Below are positions 18,319 through 27,396 of a DNA stretch of 64,000 nt, in pieces. The first letter of the stretch is position 1; the number at the start of each line of letters is the position of its first letter. Source of the stretch: a bacterium (GTDB taxonomy: Bacteria > Myxococcota_A > UBA9160 > SZUA-336); contig JAAELY010000029.1 of NCBI GenBank assembly GCA_024226335.1, positions 16,184 through 80,183 of the forward strand, given 5' to 3'. Under the pieces are notes generated by a model. It saw only the letters and a program-made list of their open reading frames with translations, was not told the DNA's origin and made no database searches. A program made the translations under genes and the position numbers.

Positions 18319-19077
18319 ATGAGCGACGTTGAATTGCATCAGTTTCCGAGTTCCCATTTCAACGAAAAGGCCCGCTGGGCGCTCGATTTCAAGGGCATCG
18401 AGCACAAGCGAATTCCGCATCTGCCCGGACCACACGCCCTGGCGATCCGCAGACTCAGTGGCCAGACCGCAACTCCGGTCCTGGATCTGAATTCCAAGGT
18501 GATTGCGGGTTCCGCACAGATCATCGCTGAACTGGAAAGGTTCAAACCCGAACCCGCTCTGTATCCAGAAGACCCCGTCCTGCGAGAGCGCGCACTCGAG
18601 ATCCAGCGCTGGTTCGATAGCGAGATCGGTCCGCAGGTGCGCTGCGCTGTGTTTTCTGTGTTACTCGAGGATCTGGGCTATCTACACGCGACGTTTGCAT
18701 ACCCCCACGGTGCGTTGAAGCGCACCATCTATCGGGCCATGCTTCCGCTGGTAAAACCGGTGATCGCCAAGGCAAACGGCGTCACCGGGCCGGCCGCAGT
18801 CGACGCGGCGTTCGCGGGTACGACACGAGGCTTCGACTTCGTCGCGGCGGAATCGGCACAGACGGGCTACCTGGTCGGCGATCGCTTCAGCATCGCAGAT
18901 CTCACCGCGGCTTCACTTCTGGCTCCAGCGATCCTCGCGCCGCATCCAGACATGGCCAAGCGGGAACCCGTACCCGCGGAAATCTCCGCCTTCGTTGCAC
19001 GCTGGAAGGACCATCCGGGAGCCCAATGGGTGCACCAGCAATACCGAACACACCGGCCGGACCCGGCTACCCGCTGA
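18319..19077 (+). CDS. Glutathione S-transferase family protein
   Basis: A 252-residue protein with a GST N-terminal thioredoxin-like domain (VELHQFPSSHFNEKARWALD, TATPVLDLNSKVI, GSAQIIAELE) and a helical C-terminal domain with the conserved DRFSIADLTAASLLAP motif. SxxNEKARW places the catalytic-type Ser/Asn near residue 10-14. Likely role: conjugation or reductive chemistry with a low-molecular-weight thiol in the cytoplasm. A TTG immediately upstream of ATG 18319 is a possible alternative start. A second, larger GST-family gene is at 38193-39536. Confidence 0.85.
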   Translation: MSDVELHQFPSSHFNEKARWALDFKGIEHKRIPHLPGPHALAIRRLSGQTATPVLDLNSKVIAGSAQIIAELERFKPEPALYPEDPVLRERALEIQRWFDSEIGPQVRCAVFSVLLEDLGYLHATFAYPHGALKRTIYRAMLPLVKPVIAKANGVTGPAAVDAAFAGTTRGFDFVAAESAQTGYLVGDRFSIADLTAASLLAPAILAPHPDMAKREPVPAEISAFVARWKDHPGAQWVHQQYRTHRPDPATR

Positions 19078-19401
19078 AGCCCGCGTTTCATAGCGGCCGG
19101 AGGAGGGGATGAAATTCCAGCCGTCGCTTCATGACTGGCTGGAAATATTGTCTTTACTAAGGTTTGGGTATGCGAGCCAGGAGAATCAGAAGGCGGGCAC
19201 GAGGAATCCTCGGTGGCCGCCTCGCGCCCGATCAGGCCTTCGATGGGGACACGTGCGTCCCGAGTTCACCCGGAGGCAAGAAGCGCTGATTCGCTGAGCG
19301 CGCAAATAGAACGGAATGGCGGCCGGCCGGGTCTTCACCTGGCGGGCCGTTTGCAATTATGGCGGAACTGACGAAGACCGGCGGCCTCAACAGAGGTTTT
19401 C
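19078..19401. other. 324-bp gap before the ABC-F gene
   Basis: I see no confident gene here. A possible 62-codon reading frame starts at ATG 19109 after GGAGGAGGGG and ends at 19297, but its translation is Arg/Trp/Pro-rich and looks like non-coding GC-rich sequence. An inverted repeat CTGGCT/AGCCAG surrounds an AT-rich stretch near 19134-19180 that could hold a promoter. Nothing else is recognisable. Confidence 0.35.
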
Positions 19402-21045
19402 ATGTCGATACTCAATCTCGTCAACGTCACATTGAACCGGGGAGGGCGAACGCTCTTCACGGACTTGAACTGGTCGCTGCCCGCCGGACGGTGTTATGGC
19501 CTGGTCGGTCCCGACGGCAGCGGAAAGTCGAGCCTGGTGCGCGCGATCGCCCGAATCGATTCGCTCGACGGCGGTCGCATCGAGCGCTCGCGCAATCTGC
19601 GAATCGGCTATGTCGCTCAGGACGTCGACCTGCCTGAGGATCAGACACTGCTCGAAGTCGCTTCCGTGCTTCCTCCCGAGTTGGGCGAACTCGAAATCGA
19701 ACTCGAGCGCATCGAAGCGCGACTCGCGGATCCTGCGGTTACGGGGGACGAAGCTCTGCTCACGCGCGTGCTGGAGCATCAGGAGCGGGCCCTCGAGCGC
19801 TTCGAGACTCTGGGTGGGTTGTCGCATGCGGGTCGAGTCCGTTCGGTCTTGCGCGATCTGGGCTTCTCTGAAAGTGAATTCGAGGCGCGAATCGACAGCT
19901 TCTCGGGCGGGCAGAAGAAGCTCGCTGCGCTGGCGCGTGTTGCGTTGGACGGCCCCGACGTGCTCCTTCTGGACGAACCGGACAACCACCTCGATCTCCT
20001 GTCAAAGGAATATCTGGAACGATTCGTCAGCGGGTTCCCCGGCACTGTCGTCCTGATCTCTCACGATCGCTACCTGCTTGATTCTCTCGCCGATGGGATT
20101 GCCGAACTGACCGACGGTGCACTGAGCCTGTACAAGGGAAACTACAGTGTGTACTCCGCCGAGCGCGAACTCAGGCGAGCCCGTCAGGCTCGCGAGTTCG
20201 CCCTCCAGCAGAAAGAGATCGCGCGCCTCGAAGCGCAGATCCAGCGCTTCGAACTCTGGGCGAGCATCGTCGTGAACGAGCGCCATATCAAACAGGCGCG
20301 AAGCCGCCGCAAGAAGATCGCGCGCATGGACGAGCTGGAGCGGCCGCGCGATTCGCCGCTCATGGGGCTCGCGCTCGAAGGCGGGCGAGGTAGCCGTATG
20401 GCCATCCGTACCCACGGGCTCAGCATGGGCTTTCCCCAGAAACTGCTCTTCGTCGATCTGGAACTCTCGCTCGAACACGGCGAGCGCGTGGGGCTGGTGG
20501 GCGCGAACGGCTCGGGCAAGTCAGTGTTGCTGAAGCTGATCACAGGTCAGCTTTCACCACTGGAAGGACGCATCGCAATCGGGCCCAGTTCCCGACTGGG
20601 TTACTACGCACAGGAGCATGAGACGCTGGATCGCTGGTCGTCGCGCAGCGCTCTGGAACTCGTTCGCGACTCTTCACCGGTGACTGAAGACGAGGCCGTT
20701 GGCTTTCTGATGCGTTTCGCCTTCCGCTACGACCAGATCAGGCAGCCGATCGATCGGATGTCGGGGGGAGAACGCAGCCGGCTTCAATTAGCGCGCCTGA
20801 TGCTGCAGAAACCGAATGTGCTCTTGCTCGACGAGCCGACCAATCACCTCGATCTTCCTTCCGCTGAGGTCCTCGAAGCCGTGCTCGATGATTTCAACGG
20901 CGCTCTGCTGGTTGTTTCCCACGATCGCTACTTCCTGGATCGTTGCGTCGACCGCGTCATCGAAATCCGCGACGGCGAGTTACTGCCCTTCGACGGGGGC
21001 TATACCGACTATCGCGCCGCTTTGAGCGAATCCGGAGGAGATTGA
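19402..21045 (+). CDS. ABC-F family ATPase
   Basis: A 547-residue protein with two ABC ATPase domains and no membrane segment, the ABC-F layout of ribosome-associated ATPases (Uup/EttA and antibiotic-resistance types). Domain 1 has Walker A GPDGSGKS, signature FSGGQ and Walker B LLLDEPDNHLD. Domain 2 has GANGSGKS, MSGGER and LLLDEPTNHLD. The charged inter-domain linker (RQAREFALQQKEIARLEAQ ... KQARSRRKKIARM) is the P-site tRNA interaction motif region. Probable role: clearing stalled ribosomes or translation control. The start follows a weak ribosome site. Confidence 0.93.
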   Translation: MSILNLVNVTLNRGGRTLFTDLNWSLPAGRCYGLVGPDGSGKSSLVRAIARIDSLDGGRIERSRNLRIGYVAQDVDLPEDQTLLEVASVLPPELGELEIELERIEARLADPAVTGDEALLTRVLEHQERALERFETLGGLSHAGRVRSVLRDLGFSESEFEARIDSFSGGQKKLAALARVALDGPDVLLLDEPDNHLDLLSKEYLERFVSGFPGTVVLISHDRYLLDSLADGIAELTDGALSLYKGNYSVYSAERELRRARQAREFALQQKEIARLEAQIQRFELWASIVVNERHIKQARSRRKKIARMDELERPRDSPLMGLALEGGRGSRMAIRTHGLSMGFPQKLLFVDLELSLEHGERVGLVGANGSGKSVLLKLITGQLSPLEGRIAIGPSSRLGYYAQEHETLDRWSSRSALELVRDSSPVTEDEAVGFLMRFAFRYDQIRQPIDRMSGGERSRLQLARLMLQKPNVLLLDEPTNHLDLPSAEVLEAVLDDFNGALLVVSHDRYFLDRCVDRVIEIRDGELLPFDGGYTDYRAALSESGGD

Positions 21046-21097
21046 GATCACTCGGCGTCGCGGGTCGGAAAGGCATAGACTCGAAAGGCGCGATCAG

Positions 21098-22531
21098 ATG
21101 GAGTCTGAATGTTCGCTGCCACTGACGTCCGTGAATAGCCCGGCTTCAGCTGAACCCGATCCGGCCTTTCCCCGTGGCCTGTTCATCGTCGGAGCGTTGC
21201 TCGCGCTCTCGCTCGGCTTCGTCACGCCGCCGTTCGGCGTGCCCGATGAACACGTTCATTTCTACCGCGCGTACCAGATCTCAGAAGGGATCTGGGTTCC
21301 GTATTCCCGAGGAGACGAAGTCGGCGGTGAGCTGCCCGCAAGTCTGCCCGGAGCGAGCGCGGGTTTTTTGCAGATGCGCAATCGGCCGGATGCGAAGATC
21401 GAGTCGAGTTCGCTTATGCGAGCTCTCGGTTGGCCGTTGGACGCATCCGTTCGGCGTTTCGTGCGTTTCGATGCGACCGTCGCCTATTCGCCCGTCGCGT
21501 ACGCACCGCAGGCGCTCGGCATCGCCATTGCGCGCACTCTCGGTCTAGGGCCTCTTCCGCTTCTGTACGGCGCCCGCCTTGCGAACCTGGCGGTCGCATT
21601 GATGTTGATCTGGTTTGCGCTCAAGCGCGCGCCGAATGCGAAATGGGTCCTGGCCTGGCTCGCCTTTTCTCCGATGGCCGCGTTCCAGTTGGGTAGCGTT
21701 TCGCCGGATGCGCTGACGAATACCAGTGCATTCGCTTTGATCGCCTGCTTGTTCGCGCGCGCCAGCTCAGACGATGGGATGACTCGCTCTGAGCTGTTTA
21801 CGTGGATCGCACTCGGATTGTTGCTCTCGCTCGGTAAACAGGTGTACCTGGTTGTGGTCTTGCTGATCATCGGAATGGAGAGCCGCTGTTTCGGATCGCG
21901 GACTCGTCAGTTTGGCGTATTGGCAATCGTCCTGGCGATCGGTGCATTCGGCGTCGGTTCGTGGGCTCTGGCCTCGCGCAGTTCGACTCTGCCGGAGAGT
22001 TGGGTCGCCGGGGTGGATCCGGGAGCACAGATTGCCTGGATCTGGGCTCATCCGTTTGAACTTCTCGGTCTGCTCTTCGCCGAAGTCCGGGATTACGGTC
22101 CGCAATACATCGAACTCAGTTTCGGGCGCTACCTGGGCTGGCTCGACACAGAGCTGCCTCGCTTCGCGATCTGGCTCTTCGCGGCGTTTTCCCTCGGTAT
22201 CGCGCTCTGGGATGGCGACGCGAGCCGGCCTCTGAAGCTTCGTCTTCGCGTCGTCTCTCTGGCGGTCGCGGTCATGGGTATCTCGATCGTCGCCCTCGGA
22301 GCCTATGTGTTCTCCAATCCGCCTGGCGCGGCTGAAATTCGCGGGATCCAGGGTCGATACTTCATTCCTTTGAGTCCGCTGGTCTTCCTGCCGTTGGCCG
22401 CAGCGAGGTTTCGGACTCTGGTCGACGCTCGTCTGACGGCCGTCCGAGTGCGAGCGGGTTTGCCGATCGCTCTGGGCGGATTCTCCGCGATGACTCTATA
22501 CTGTGTCATTACTCGATACTACTCCGGCTAG
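21098..22531 (+). CDS. DUF2142 family polytopic membrane protein
   Basis: A 477-residue protein with about ten hydrophobic segments. The N-terminal motif PPFGVPDEHVHFYRAYQIS after the first helix is diagnostic of DUF2142, a GT-C-fold-like family usually found near surface polysaccharide genes. IRGIQGRYFIPLSPL near residue 420 is the second family motif. Likely role is lipid-linked sugar transfer at the membrane, but no member's reaction is certain to me. Its TAG stop codon (22529-22531) is also part of the target-site duplication of the MITE that follows directly. Confidence 0.88.
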   Translation: MESECSLPLTSVNSPASAEPDPAFPRGLFIVGALLALSLGFVTPPFGVPDEHVHFYRAYQISEGIWVPYSRGDEVGGELPASLPGASAGFLQMRNRPDAKIESSSLMRALGWPLDASVRRFVRFDATVAYSPVAYAPQALGIAIARTLGLGPLPLLYGARLANLAVALMLIWFALKRAPNAKWVLAWLAFSPMAAFQLGSVSPDALTNTSAFALIACLFARASSDDGMTRSELFTWIALGLLLSLGKQVYLVVVLLIIGMESRCFGSRTRQFGVLAIVLAIGAFGVGSWALASRSSTLPESWVAGVDPGAQIAWIWAHPFELLGLLFAEVRDYGPQYIELSFGRYLGWLDTELPRFAIWLFAAFSLGIALWDGDASRPLKLRLRVVSLAVAVMGISIVALGAYVFSNPPGAAEIRGIQGRYFIPLSPLVFLPLAAARFRTLVDARLTAVRVRAGLPIALGGFSAMTLYCVITRYYSG

Positions 22532-22692
22532 GGAATCTCTGCACAGGGAGGATTCGAGCGAGAAGCGAGAGTCGCCGCCTGAGCAAGAAGCGTGATCCGA
22601 TCGCAGATCCGTAGATCTGCAGAGGGTCGCGCGACGCAGCGCAGGTGGATGCATCGCGCTTCACAGCCGCAGCCTCCCTGTGCAGAGGTTCC
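22532..22692 (-). mobile_element. MITE, copy 1 (161 bp, CTAG target-site duplication)
   Basis: The element has ~20-bp terminal inverted repeats: the left end GGAATCTCTGCACAGGGAGG and the inverted right end GGAACCTCTGCACAGGGAGG differ at one base. It is flanked by direct CTAG copies (22528-22531 and 22693-22696). A near-identical copy lies at 54850-55009 in the opposite orientation. YTAR-type four-base duplications and GGxxxCTxTGCACA-like ends suggest mobilisation by an IS5-family transposase, which is not in the window. An internal perfect palindrome GCAGATC-CGTA-GATCTGC sits near the centre. It inserted at the stop codon of the DUF2142 gene. Confidence 0.85.
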
Positions 22693-22800
22693 CTAGAAGC
22701 CGGTGTGGCAATATGTCCGGCGCTGGCGCGGCATCCGGGCTCGGCGTAACATGACGGCCGCTTTCGGACCCACGAGTCCGAGCCCCGAAGGAGGCCCGCC

Positions 22801-24042
22801 GTGATCGAGTGGAGTGAACAGCATCTGATGATCCGCGATACCGTCCGTCGCTTTGTCGAGGACGAAATCGCACCCAATCTCGAGGAACTCGAGCACGGCG
22901 ATCTGCCGCCCTACGACATTCTGCGCAAGCTCTACTCCACCTTTGGCATGGATGAGATGGCTCGAGCTCGCTTCGACAAGCAGATCGAGAGGGAGAAGCA
23001 GGGCAAAGCGCCGCGGAAATCGAAAGACACGCCCGATGACAGCGCGCGTGCGGATCAGGCCGCGATGTCGATCATCCCGATCATCGAACTCTGCCGTTTC
23101 TGTCCGGGCATGGTCACTGCGCTCGGTGTTTCGACCGGCCTCACCGCGGCGGCGGTCAATTCCAAGGGCACGATCGAGCAGAAGGAGCGCTGGGGAAAGG
23201 ATCTGCTCACGCTAGAGAAGATCGGTGCCTGGGCGATCACGGAGCCCGGGTCCGGATCGGATGCTTTTGGCGGAATGAAGGCAACGGCTCGCCGCGAAGG
23301 CGACGAATTCGTGCTCAACGGAAGCAAGACCTTCATCACTAACGGACCCTATGCCGACACGATCGTTTTCATCTGCAAGCTGGAAGAAGACGGCGTCGAT
23401 CAACGCGATCGCACGATCCTGAACTTCGTTCTCGACAAGGGCATGAAGGGTCTGGAACAGACCCGGCCACTGCGCAAGATGGGCATGCACTCGTCCCCCA
23501 CCGGGGAACTCTTCCTGAACGATCTGCGCTGTGGAATGGAGCACCTGCTCGGCGGCGAGAAGGCGCTCAAGGGAAAGAAGGGCGGAGGTCGCGAAGGGGC
23601 GAAGGATACCTTCTCGATGGAACGCTCCGGTGTTGCGGCGATGGCCCTGGGCATCGTGGAGCGTTGTCTGGAGCTTTCCGTGAAGTACGCCAAGGAACGC
23701 GTGCAATGGGATCGCCCGATCGGGGAGTATCAGCTGATCCAGGACAAGCTGGCGCGCATGGAAGTCGCGCGAATGAACCTGCAAAACCTGGTGTTTCGCA
23801 CGATTGAGCTGGCTTCCCACGGCCAGGGCATGAGCTTCGCGGAAGCTTCAGCCATGAAACTCTACGCTGCGCGGGCTGCGGTCGAGGTGGCGATGGAAGC
23901 CGTCCAGGTCTTTGGCGGCAACGGCTATATGGCCGAATACCAGGTCGAACAACTCGCGCGCGACGCGAAGGTTCTCCAGATCTACGCGGGTACCGACGAG
24001 ATCCAGATTCGCGCCATCGCCCGCGAACTGCTCAGCAGGTAA
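22801..24042 (+). CDS. Acyl-CoA dehydrogenase
   Basis: A 413-residue acyl-CoA dehydrogenase starting at GTG 22801 after AGGAGG. FAD and substrate motifs are present: ITEPGSGSDAFGG, FITNGPYAD, RVQWDRPIGEYQLIQDKLA and VQVFGGNGYMAEY. At the position where medium-chain enzymes carry the catalytic Glu (YEGT) it reads YAGTDEIQ. The Glu in FSMERSGVAAMALG aligns with the helix-G catalytic Glu of isovaleryl-CoA and long-chain dehydrogenases. This points to branched or long acyl substrates. A charged insertion (KQIEREKQGKAPRKSK) near residue 60 is unusual. It stands alone after the MITE. Confidence 0.92.
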   Translation: MIEWSEQHLMIRDTVRRFVEDEIAPNLEELEHGDLPPYDILRKLYSTFGMDEMARARFDKQIEREKQGKAPRKSKDTPDDSARADQAAMSIIPIIELCRFCPGMVTALGVSTGLTAAAVNSKGTIEQKERWGKDLLTLEKIGAWAITEPGSGSDAFGGMKATARREGDEFVLNGSKTFITNGPYADTIVFICKLEEDGVDQRDRTILNFVLDKGMKGLEQTRPLRKMGMHSSPTGELFLNDLRCGMEHLLGGEKALKGKKGGGREGAKDTFSMERSGVAAMALGIVERCLELSVKYAKERVQWDRPIGEYQLIQDKLARMEVARMNLQNLVFRTIELASHGQGMSFAEASAMKLYAARAAVEVAMEAVQVFGGNGYMAEYQVEQLARDAKVLQIYAGTDEIQIRAIARELLSR

Positions 24043-24116
24043 CGCTTCGGCGGAACTGGGACGGGTTTCCGGTTCACGGCTTCTGGGCCGGGTGGCCGTA
24101 CTGAAAACTGATCACC

Positions 24117-24629
24117 TCACAAGGTGCGCATTGGAATGCGTGCACCAGAGGTCCAGCGGACGGATCCCGCGTCGACATCCATTCGTTTGCGCGGCCATCC
24201 GGGAGAGCTCAGGGAGCGTTGCACGAACGCGGCCAGGCTCAAGAGCAGCAGAAGGCCGAATCCGAAGCCAGCGCTGAGCGACCAGAGGATCACACCGGAG
24301 TATTCGATCGTCGACTCGAGCACACAGATTTCGGGTTGATCTTCCAGGAAGACGATCTTCAGGATCCGCCCGAGGTCCTCGGATTCATTGGGCCAGACCT
24401 GGACCTTGGCGGTGCACCTCTGCCCCGTCCGGGGACCGGTGCTCAACTCCAGAAGGGCCAGTCCCGGGTTGAACCTTTGGACCAGTTTCGCATCTGCTCG
24501 CTGCCCGTCCTCGTGGAGCAGGTAGCACCGCCAGGCGCGCACCATGGGACCGGTTGCGACCAGCAACATACCCGCAACGATCAGGGAGACGATCGACCAG
24601 AGCAGCAGGGACTGTCGGCGCGTTGTCAT
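24117..24629 (-). CDS. Two-TM membrane protein, DUF3592-like
   Basis: A 170-residue protein with a transmembrane helix at each end of a ~75-residue extracytoplasmic part: LLLWSIVSLIVAGMLLVATG near residues 8-27 and VILWSLSAGFGFGLLLLLSLAAF near 113-135. The middle part has beta-strand character and two Cys. This layout resembles DUF3592 proteins, but similarity is weak. Function unknown. Its start codon is only 22 bp from the divergent start at 24652, leaving no room for two normal promoters. Confidence 0.6.
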   Translation of the reverse strand: MTTRRQSLLLWSIVSLIVAGMLLVATGPMVRAWRCYLLHEDGQRADAKLVQRFNPGLALLELSTGPRTGQRCTAKVQVWPNESEDLGRILKIVFLEDQPEICVLESTIEYSGVILWSLSAGFGFGLLLLLSLAAFVQRSLSSPGWPRKRMDVDAGSVRWTSGARIPMRTL

Positions 24630-24651
24630 GAGCGCCTGATCGGCCCACCAG

Positions 24652-25206
24652 ATGACATTCTTGAAGTCCCTATACAGGGAGTACGTATCGGCCTTTCATG
24701 CACCCGGGGCGCTCCCCGGTGAGATCTGCCAGACCACCGGTTGTCTGAGTGTGACGGAGAATCTCGACCTGTTGACGACCCGAGTGTTTGACGACGGAGG
24801 TGACGGGTTCGCGGATGTCGGAGACACCATCGACTACACCTACAATGTCATGAACAGCAGTCTGGTCACAGCTGCCAATGTCTCCGTGGGAAGCAGTGGG
24901 CCAGCCTCTGCGAGTTGTACGGGAGGAAACCCGATCCCGTCGATCGCTTCGGGCGCCTCGGTTGTCTGCACCGGTCAGTACGTGCTAACGCTGGTCGACG
25001 TCGACGCCGGGCAGTTCTTTAGTTCAGCGGTAGCCGTGAGCGGTTCCAACGCCGCGCAACAACACAACGACCTGATCCTTCTGCTCCCGGCGGCCCCGGC
25101 GGTCCCTTTACTGGGTGCGTCGTTGCTGACATTCCTGGCTGTGGGATTAGGCGGCATCGTTCTGGTTGGAGCGGCGAAGCGGGTTCGAGATGGAGGGGTA
25201 GGGTAA
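24652..25206 (+). CDS. DUF11/DUF7507-like surface protein with C-terminal sorting-type tail, probably 5'-truncated
   Basis: A 184-residue protein. Residues ~55-140 match a conserved-repeat surface domain (DTIDYTYNVMNSS, then CTGGNPIPSIASGASVVC and VDVDAGQFFSSAVAVSGS). The tail PAVPLLGASLLTFLAVGLGG followed by KRVR has the Pro-motif, transmembrane helix and basic end of exosortase/archaeosortase-type sorting signals. There is no signal peptide, and the start lies 22 bp from a divergent gene. Such proteins are normally long, exported and multi-repeat. I infer a remnant of a larger gene that lost its 5' part. Confidence 0.55.
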   Translation: MTFLKSLYREYVSAFHAPGALPGEICQTTGCLSVTENLDLLTTRVFDDGGDGFADVGDTIDYTYNVMNSSLVTAANVSVGSSGPASASCTGGNPIPSIASGASVVCTGQYVLTLVDVDAGQFFSSAVAVSGSNAAQQHNDLILLLPAAPAVPLLGASLLTFLAVGLGGIVLVGAAKRVRDGGVG

Positions 25207-25260
25207 GAAGAAGCCCCTTCAGTACTGGTGGTATAGCGAAAGCGGTTCGGCGAGAGTTCG

Positions 25261-26061
25261 TCATTCACCCGTGAATTTGGGCCGTCGCTTTTCCAGGAAA
25301 GCCCGCATGCCTTCCTGCTGATCCTTCGTACCCATGGTGCGCATCACGGCGCGCCTTTCTTCCGCCAGACCTTCGACGAGAGAGCGCTCACCTGCCCCGA
25401 CGACGGCGCGAAGAACGCCCGCGACAGCGATCGGTGGCATTGCCGCAAGTTCGTGAGCCAGAGCGCGCGCGCGTTGCTTGAGTTCGGCGATCGGCCAGAC
25501 CTCGTTCACCAGTCCGATGCGCAAGGCTTCCGGCCCCGAGATCTTCTTCGCGCGCAGAATCATGTCCAGTGCGTGATCGCGCCCCACGCAACGCGTGAGC
25601 CGGGCGCTGCCGCCCCAGGCGGGTACGGAACCCAGGTCCATTTCGGGCAATCCGATTCGGGCGCCTTCGCTGGCCGCGAGGCGGAAGTGACAGGCCAGGG
25701 GAAGTTCGAGTCCGCCGCCCAGGCAGTAGCCGTAGAGCGTTGCGATCGTGGGTTTCTCGAGGTTCTCGATCGCCGAAAGAACGCGCAGGCGTTGATCGAA
25801 TACCGCCTCGATGCTGCCCTTGCGTTGGACTCCCTGGGGCAGTTGTTTCAGGTCCATGCCGACCGAGAAGTTGTCTTCTCCGACGGCGGAGAACACCACG
25901 GCTCGTATCGAGGAGTCGGTCGCGACTCGCGCGACCTCGAGTTCGAGAGCGTCCATGTAGTCGAGGCTCATACGGTTTCGCGGTGCATCGTTGATCAGGA
26001 GACTGACGACTCCTCCGTCGCGTTCGACAAGCAGAGCGGGGCGATCATCGGAATCGGACAT
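25261..26061 (-). CDS. Enoyl-CoA hydratase/isomerase family protein
   Basis: A 266-residue crotonase-fold protein. Oxyanion-hole segments are FSVGMDLKQ and GYCLGGGLELPLAC; ARIGLPEMDLGSVPAWGG is the region of the second catalytic Glu. The C-terminal FLEKRRPKF is typical. ATG 26061 follows GGAGGA by four to five bases; the ATG twelve bases upstream overlaps that site and is unlikely. It belongs to acyl-CoA metabolism, but the substrate and whether it is a hydratase, isomerase or hydrolase cannot be told. It is one of four crotonase genes in the window. Confidence 0.9.
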   Translation of the reverse strand: MSDSDDRPALLVERDGGVVSLLINDAPRNRMSLDYMDALELEVARVATDSSIRAVVFSAVGEDNFSVGMDLKQLPQGVQRKGSIEAVFDQRLRVLSAIENLEKPTIATLYGYCLGGGLELPLACHFRLAASEGARIGLPEMDLGSVPAWGGSARLTRCVGRDHALDMILRAKKISGPEALRIGLVNEVWPIAELKQRARALAHELAAMPPIAVAGVLRAVVGAGERSLVEGLAEERRAVMRTMGTKDQQEGMRAFLEKRRPKFTGE

Positions 26062-26187
26062 GTCTTCCTCCATTTCGTGTGGGCATTTTATCAGGAAGAT
26101 GCTTCTTCTCGCACGCCGGACGTGGCGCGGTGAAGCCTGTTAGGATCCTCGCGTGTATATGATTCGAACGTACCCAGGCGCAGAACT

Positions 26188-26793
26188 ATGTCGCTCCTGC
26201 TGATTCGTCACGGAGAGACGGCGATGAACGCAGCGCGCGTCATGCAGGTGGCCGGGACGCCACTGTCCGAAAAAGGTGTGGAGCAAGCGTCGCGCCTGGG
26301 CCGGCGTCTGGTCGATTTCCCGATCGGCCGGCTCGTATCGAGCGATCTTCGACGCGCAGAGATGACGGCCACGGGAATCGCCGAAGCCACGGGACTCGAG
26401 GTGGAATTCGAACCGCTGCTACAGGAGCGGAACTTCGGAGATCTTCGCGGCACTCCGTACGCCGAGCTGACCAGTGATCCGTTCGCGGTCGATTTCGTTC
26501 CGCCAGGCGGCGAGTCCTTCGCGGAATTCGACGTCCGTGTGGATCAGGCGTGGCAGCGCATTCTAGAACTGACCAGCAGTACCGATGGCGACCTGGCGAT
26601 TGTCACCCACGGGCTGGTCTGTCGGTCACTTCTGATCCGCCACCTGGATTTCGACGGTCTCGAGGATCCCACGGCGTTTCACAACACGGGCCTCACTGTG
26701 ATCGGTGAGGGGGCTCCGTGGAGAGTCAGCCTGTTCAATTGCACGACTCATCTCGCCGAGCTCGCCTCCGATCGGTATTCTGCGCCCGTCTGA
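26188..26793 (+). CDS. Histidine phosphatase family protein
   Basis: A 201-residue phosphoglycerate-mutase-like phosphatase. The catalytic RHGET is at residues 7-11, SSDLRRAEMTA holds the second Arg, the acid Glu is in LLQERNFGDLRG, and VTHGLVCRSLL carries the second catalytic His. It is of the cofactor-independent phosphatase type (CobC/PhoE/TIGAR-like). No cobalamin genes are nearby, so the substrate is open. The gene is followed 48 bp later by a small membrane-anchored protein. Confidence 0.9.
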   Translation: MSLLLIRHGETAMNAARVMQVAGTPLSEKGVEQASRLGRRLVDFPIGRLVSSDLRRAEMTATGIAEATGLEVEFEPLLQERNFGDLRGTPYAELTSDPFAVDFVPPGGESFAEFDVRVDQAWQRILELTSSTDGDLAIVTHGLVCRSLLIRHLDFDGLEDPTAFHNTGLTVIGEGAPWRVSLFNCTTHLAELASDRYSAPV

Positions 26794-26841
26794 AATCCAA
26801 CGCCCCGGTTTCCCGAATCCATTTCCACAGGAGATCGATAC

Positions 26842-27324
26842 GTGAAACGTGCACTGAAGTTCGTCGCGGCTCTGCTCACCATCAGCGTAGTAATCGCCGG
26901 GATCGCCTATCTCTTCCGAACCGATCCCATCGGGCCGATCTCGGGCCGCAAGCTCAGCGGCGACGAGGTCTCGTGGCCCGACAACTGGGACTTTACCCGC
27001 GAAATCATGTTCGCTGCGATCGAAGTCCGCCCGGATGATCCCCATTCGGTCACTACGATCGTATTCGTGTACGAGGGTGCGCTTTTCATTCCCGCAAAGA
27101 ACGGTTCGAGCAAACGCTGGACACAGTACGTAAGTGCGGACCCGAGAGTCCGTGTGAAGCTCGGTGATCAGATCGTTCCCGGTCGCGCGATGCGTATTGA
27201 AGACGACAGCCAACGCGAGGCGATGACTGACGCCGCGCGTACCAAGTACGCTTCTTTGTTGCCCGCTGGGGAAGATCCTCCGCAAGCGGAAGACGTCTGG
27301 GTCTTTCGCATCGACCCCCGCTAA
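26842..27324 (+). CDS. Small membrane-anchored protein, paralogue of 52332-52838
   Basis: A 160-residue protein with one N-terminal transmembrane segment (residues ~8-25), then GPISGRKLSGDEVSWPDNWDF and a beta-rich domain ending WVFRIDPR. The same order of motifs (GPxGxIxG, WxF, a TIxxxxxxxxL strand, KxW, WxF near the C-terminus) occurs in the protein encoded at 52332-52838, so the two are paralogues. The fold could be a split-barrel of the pyridoxamine-oxidase/deazaflavin-nitroreductase type; that is a guess. No catalytic motif is evident. Confidence 0.7.
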   Translation: MKRALKFVAALLTISVVIAGIAYLFRTDPIGPISGRKLSGDEVSWPDNWDFTREIMFAAIEVRPDDPHSVTTIVFVYEGALFIPAKNGSSKRWTQYVSADPRVRVKLGDQIVPGRAMRIEDDSQREAMTDAARTKYASLLPAGEDPPQAEDVWVFRIDPR

Positions 27325-27396
27325 AGCGCCCGTATAGAGATAACGCTGCTCTGCCGAAGGAAAAGGTGCATTGCCTTCTATCTTCGGAGACAAAGC

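Noticed and set aside
19109..19297. 62-codon frame after GGAGGAGGGG
   Set aside because: Good ribosome-like sequence but the peptide is Arg/Trp/Pro-rich with no similarity or helical pattern; kept only as a note on the gap.
22509..22877. Reading frame through MITE copy 1 (and the matching one at 54710-55108)
   Set aside because: The shared peptide (REPLHREAAAAKRDAS...) comes only from the repeat; starts and ends lie in unrelated flanks, so there is no conserved protein.
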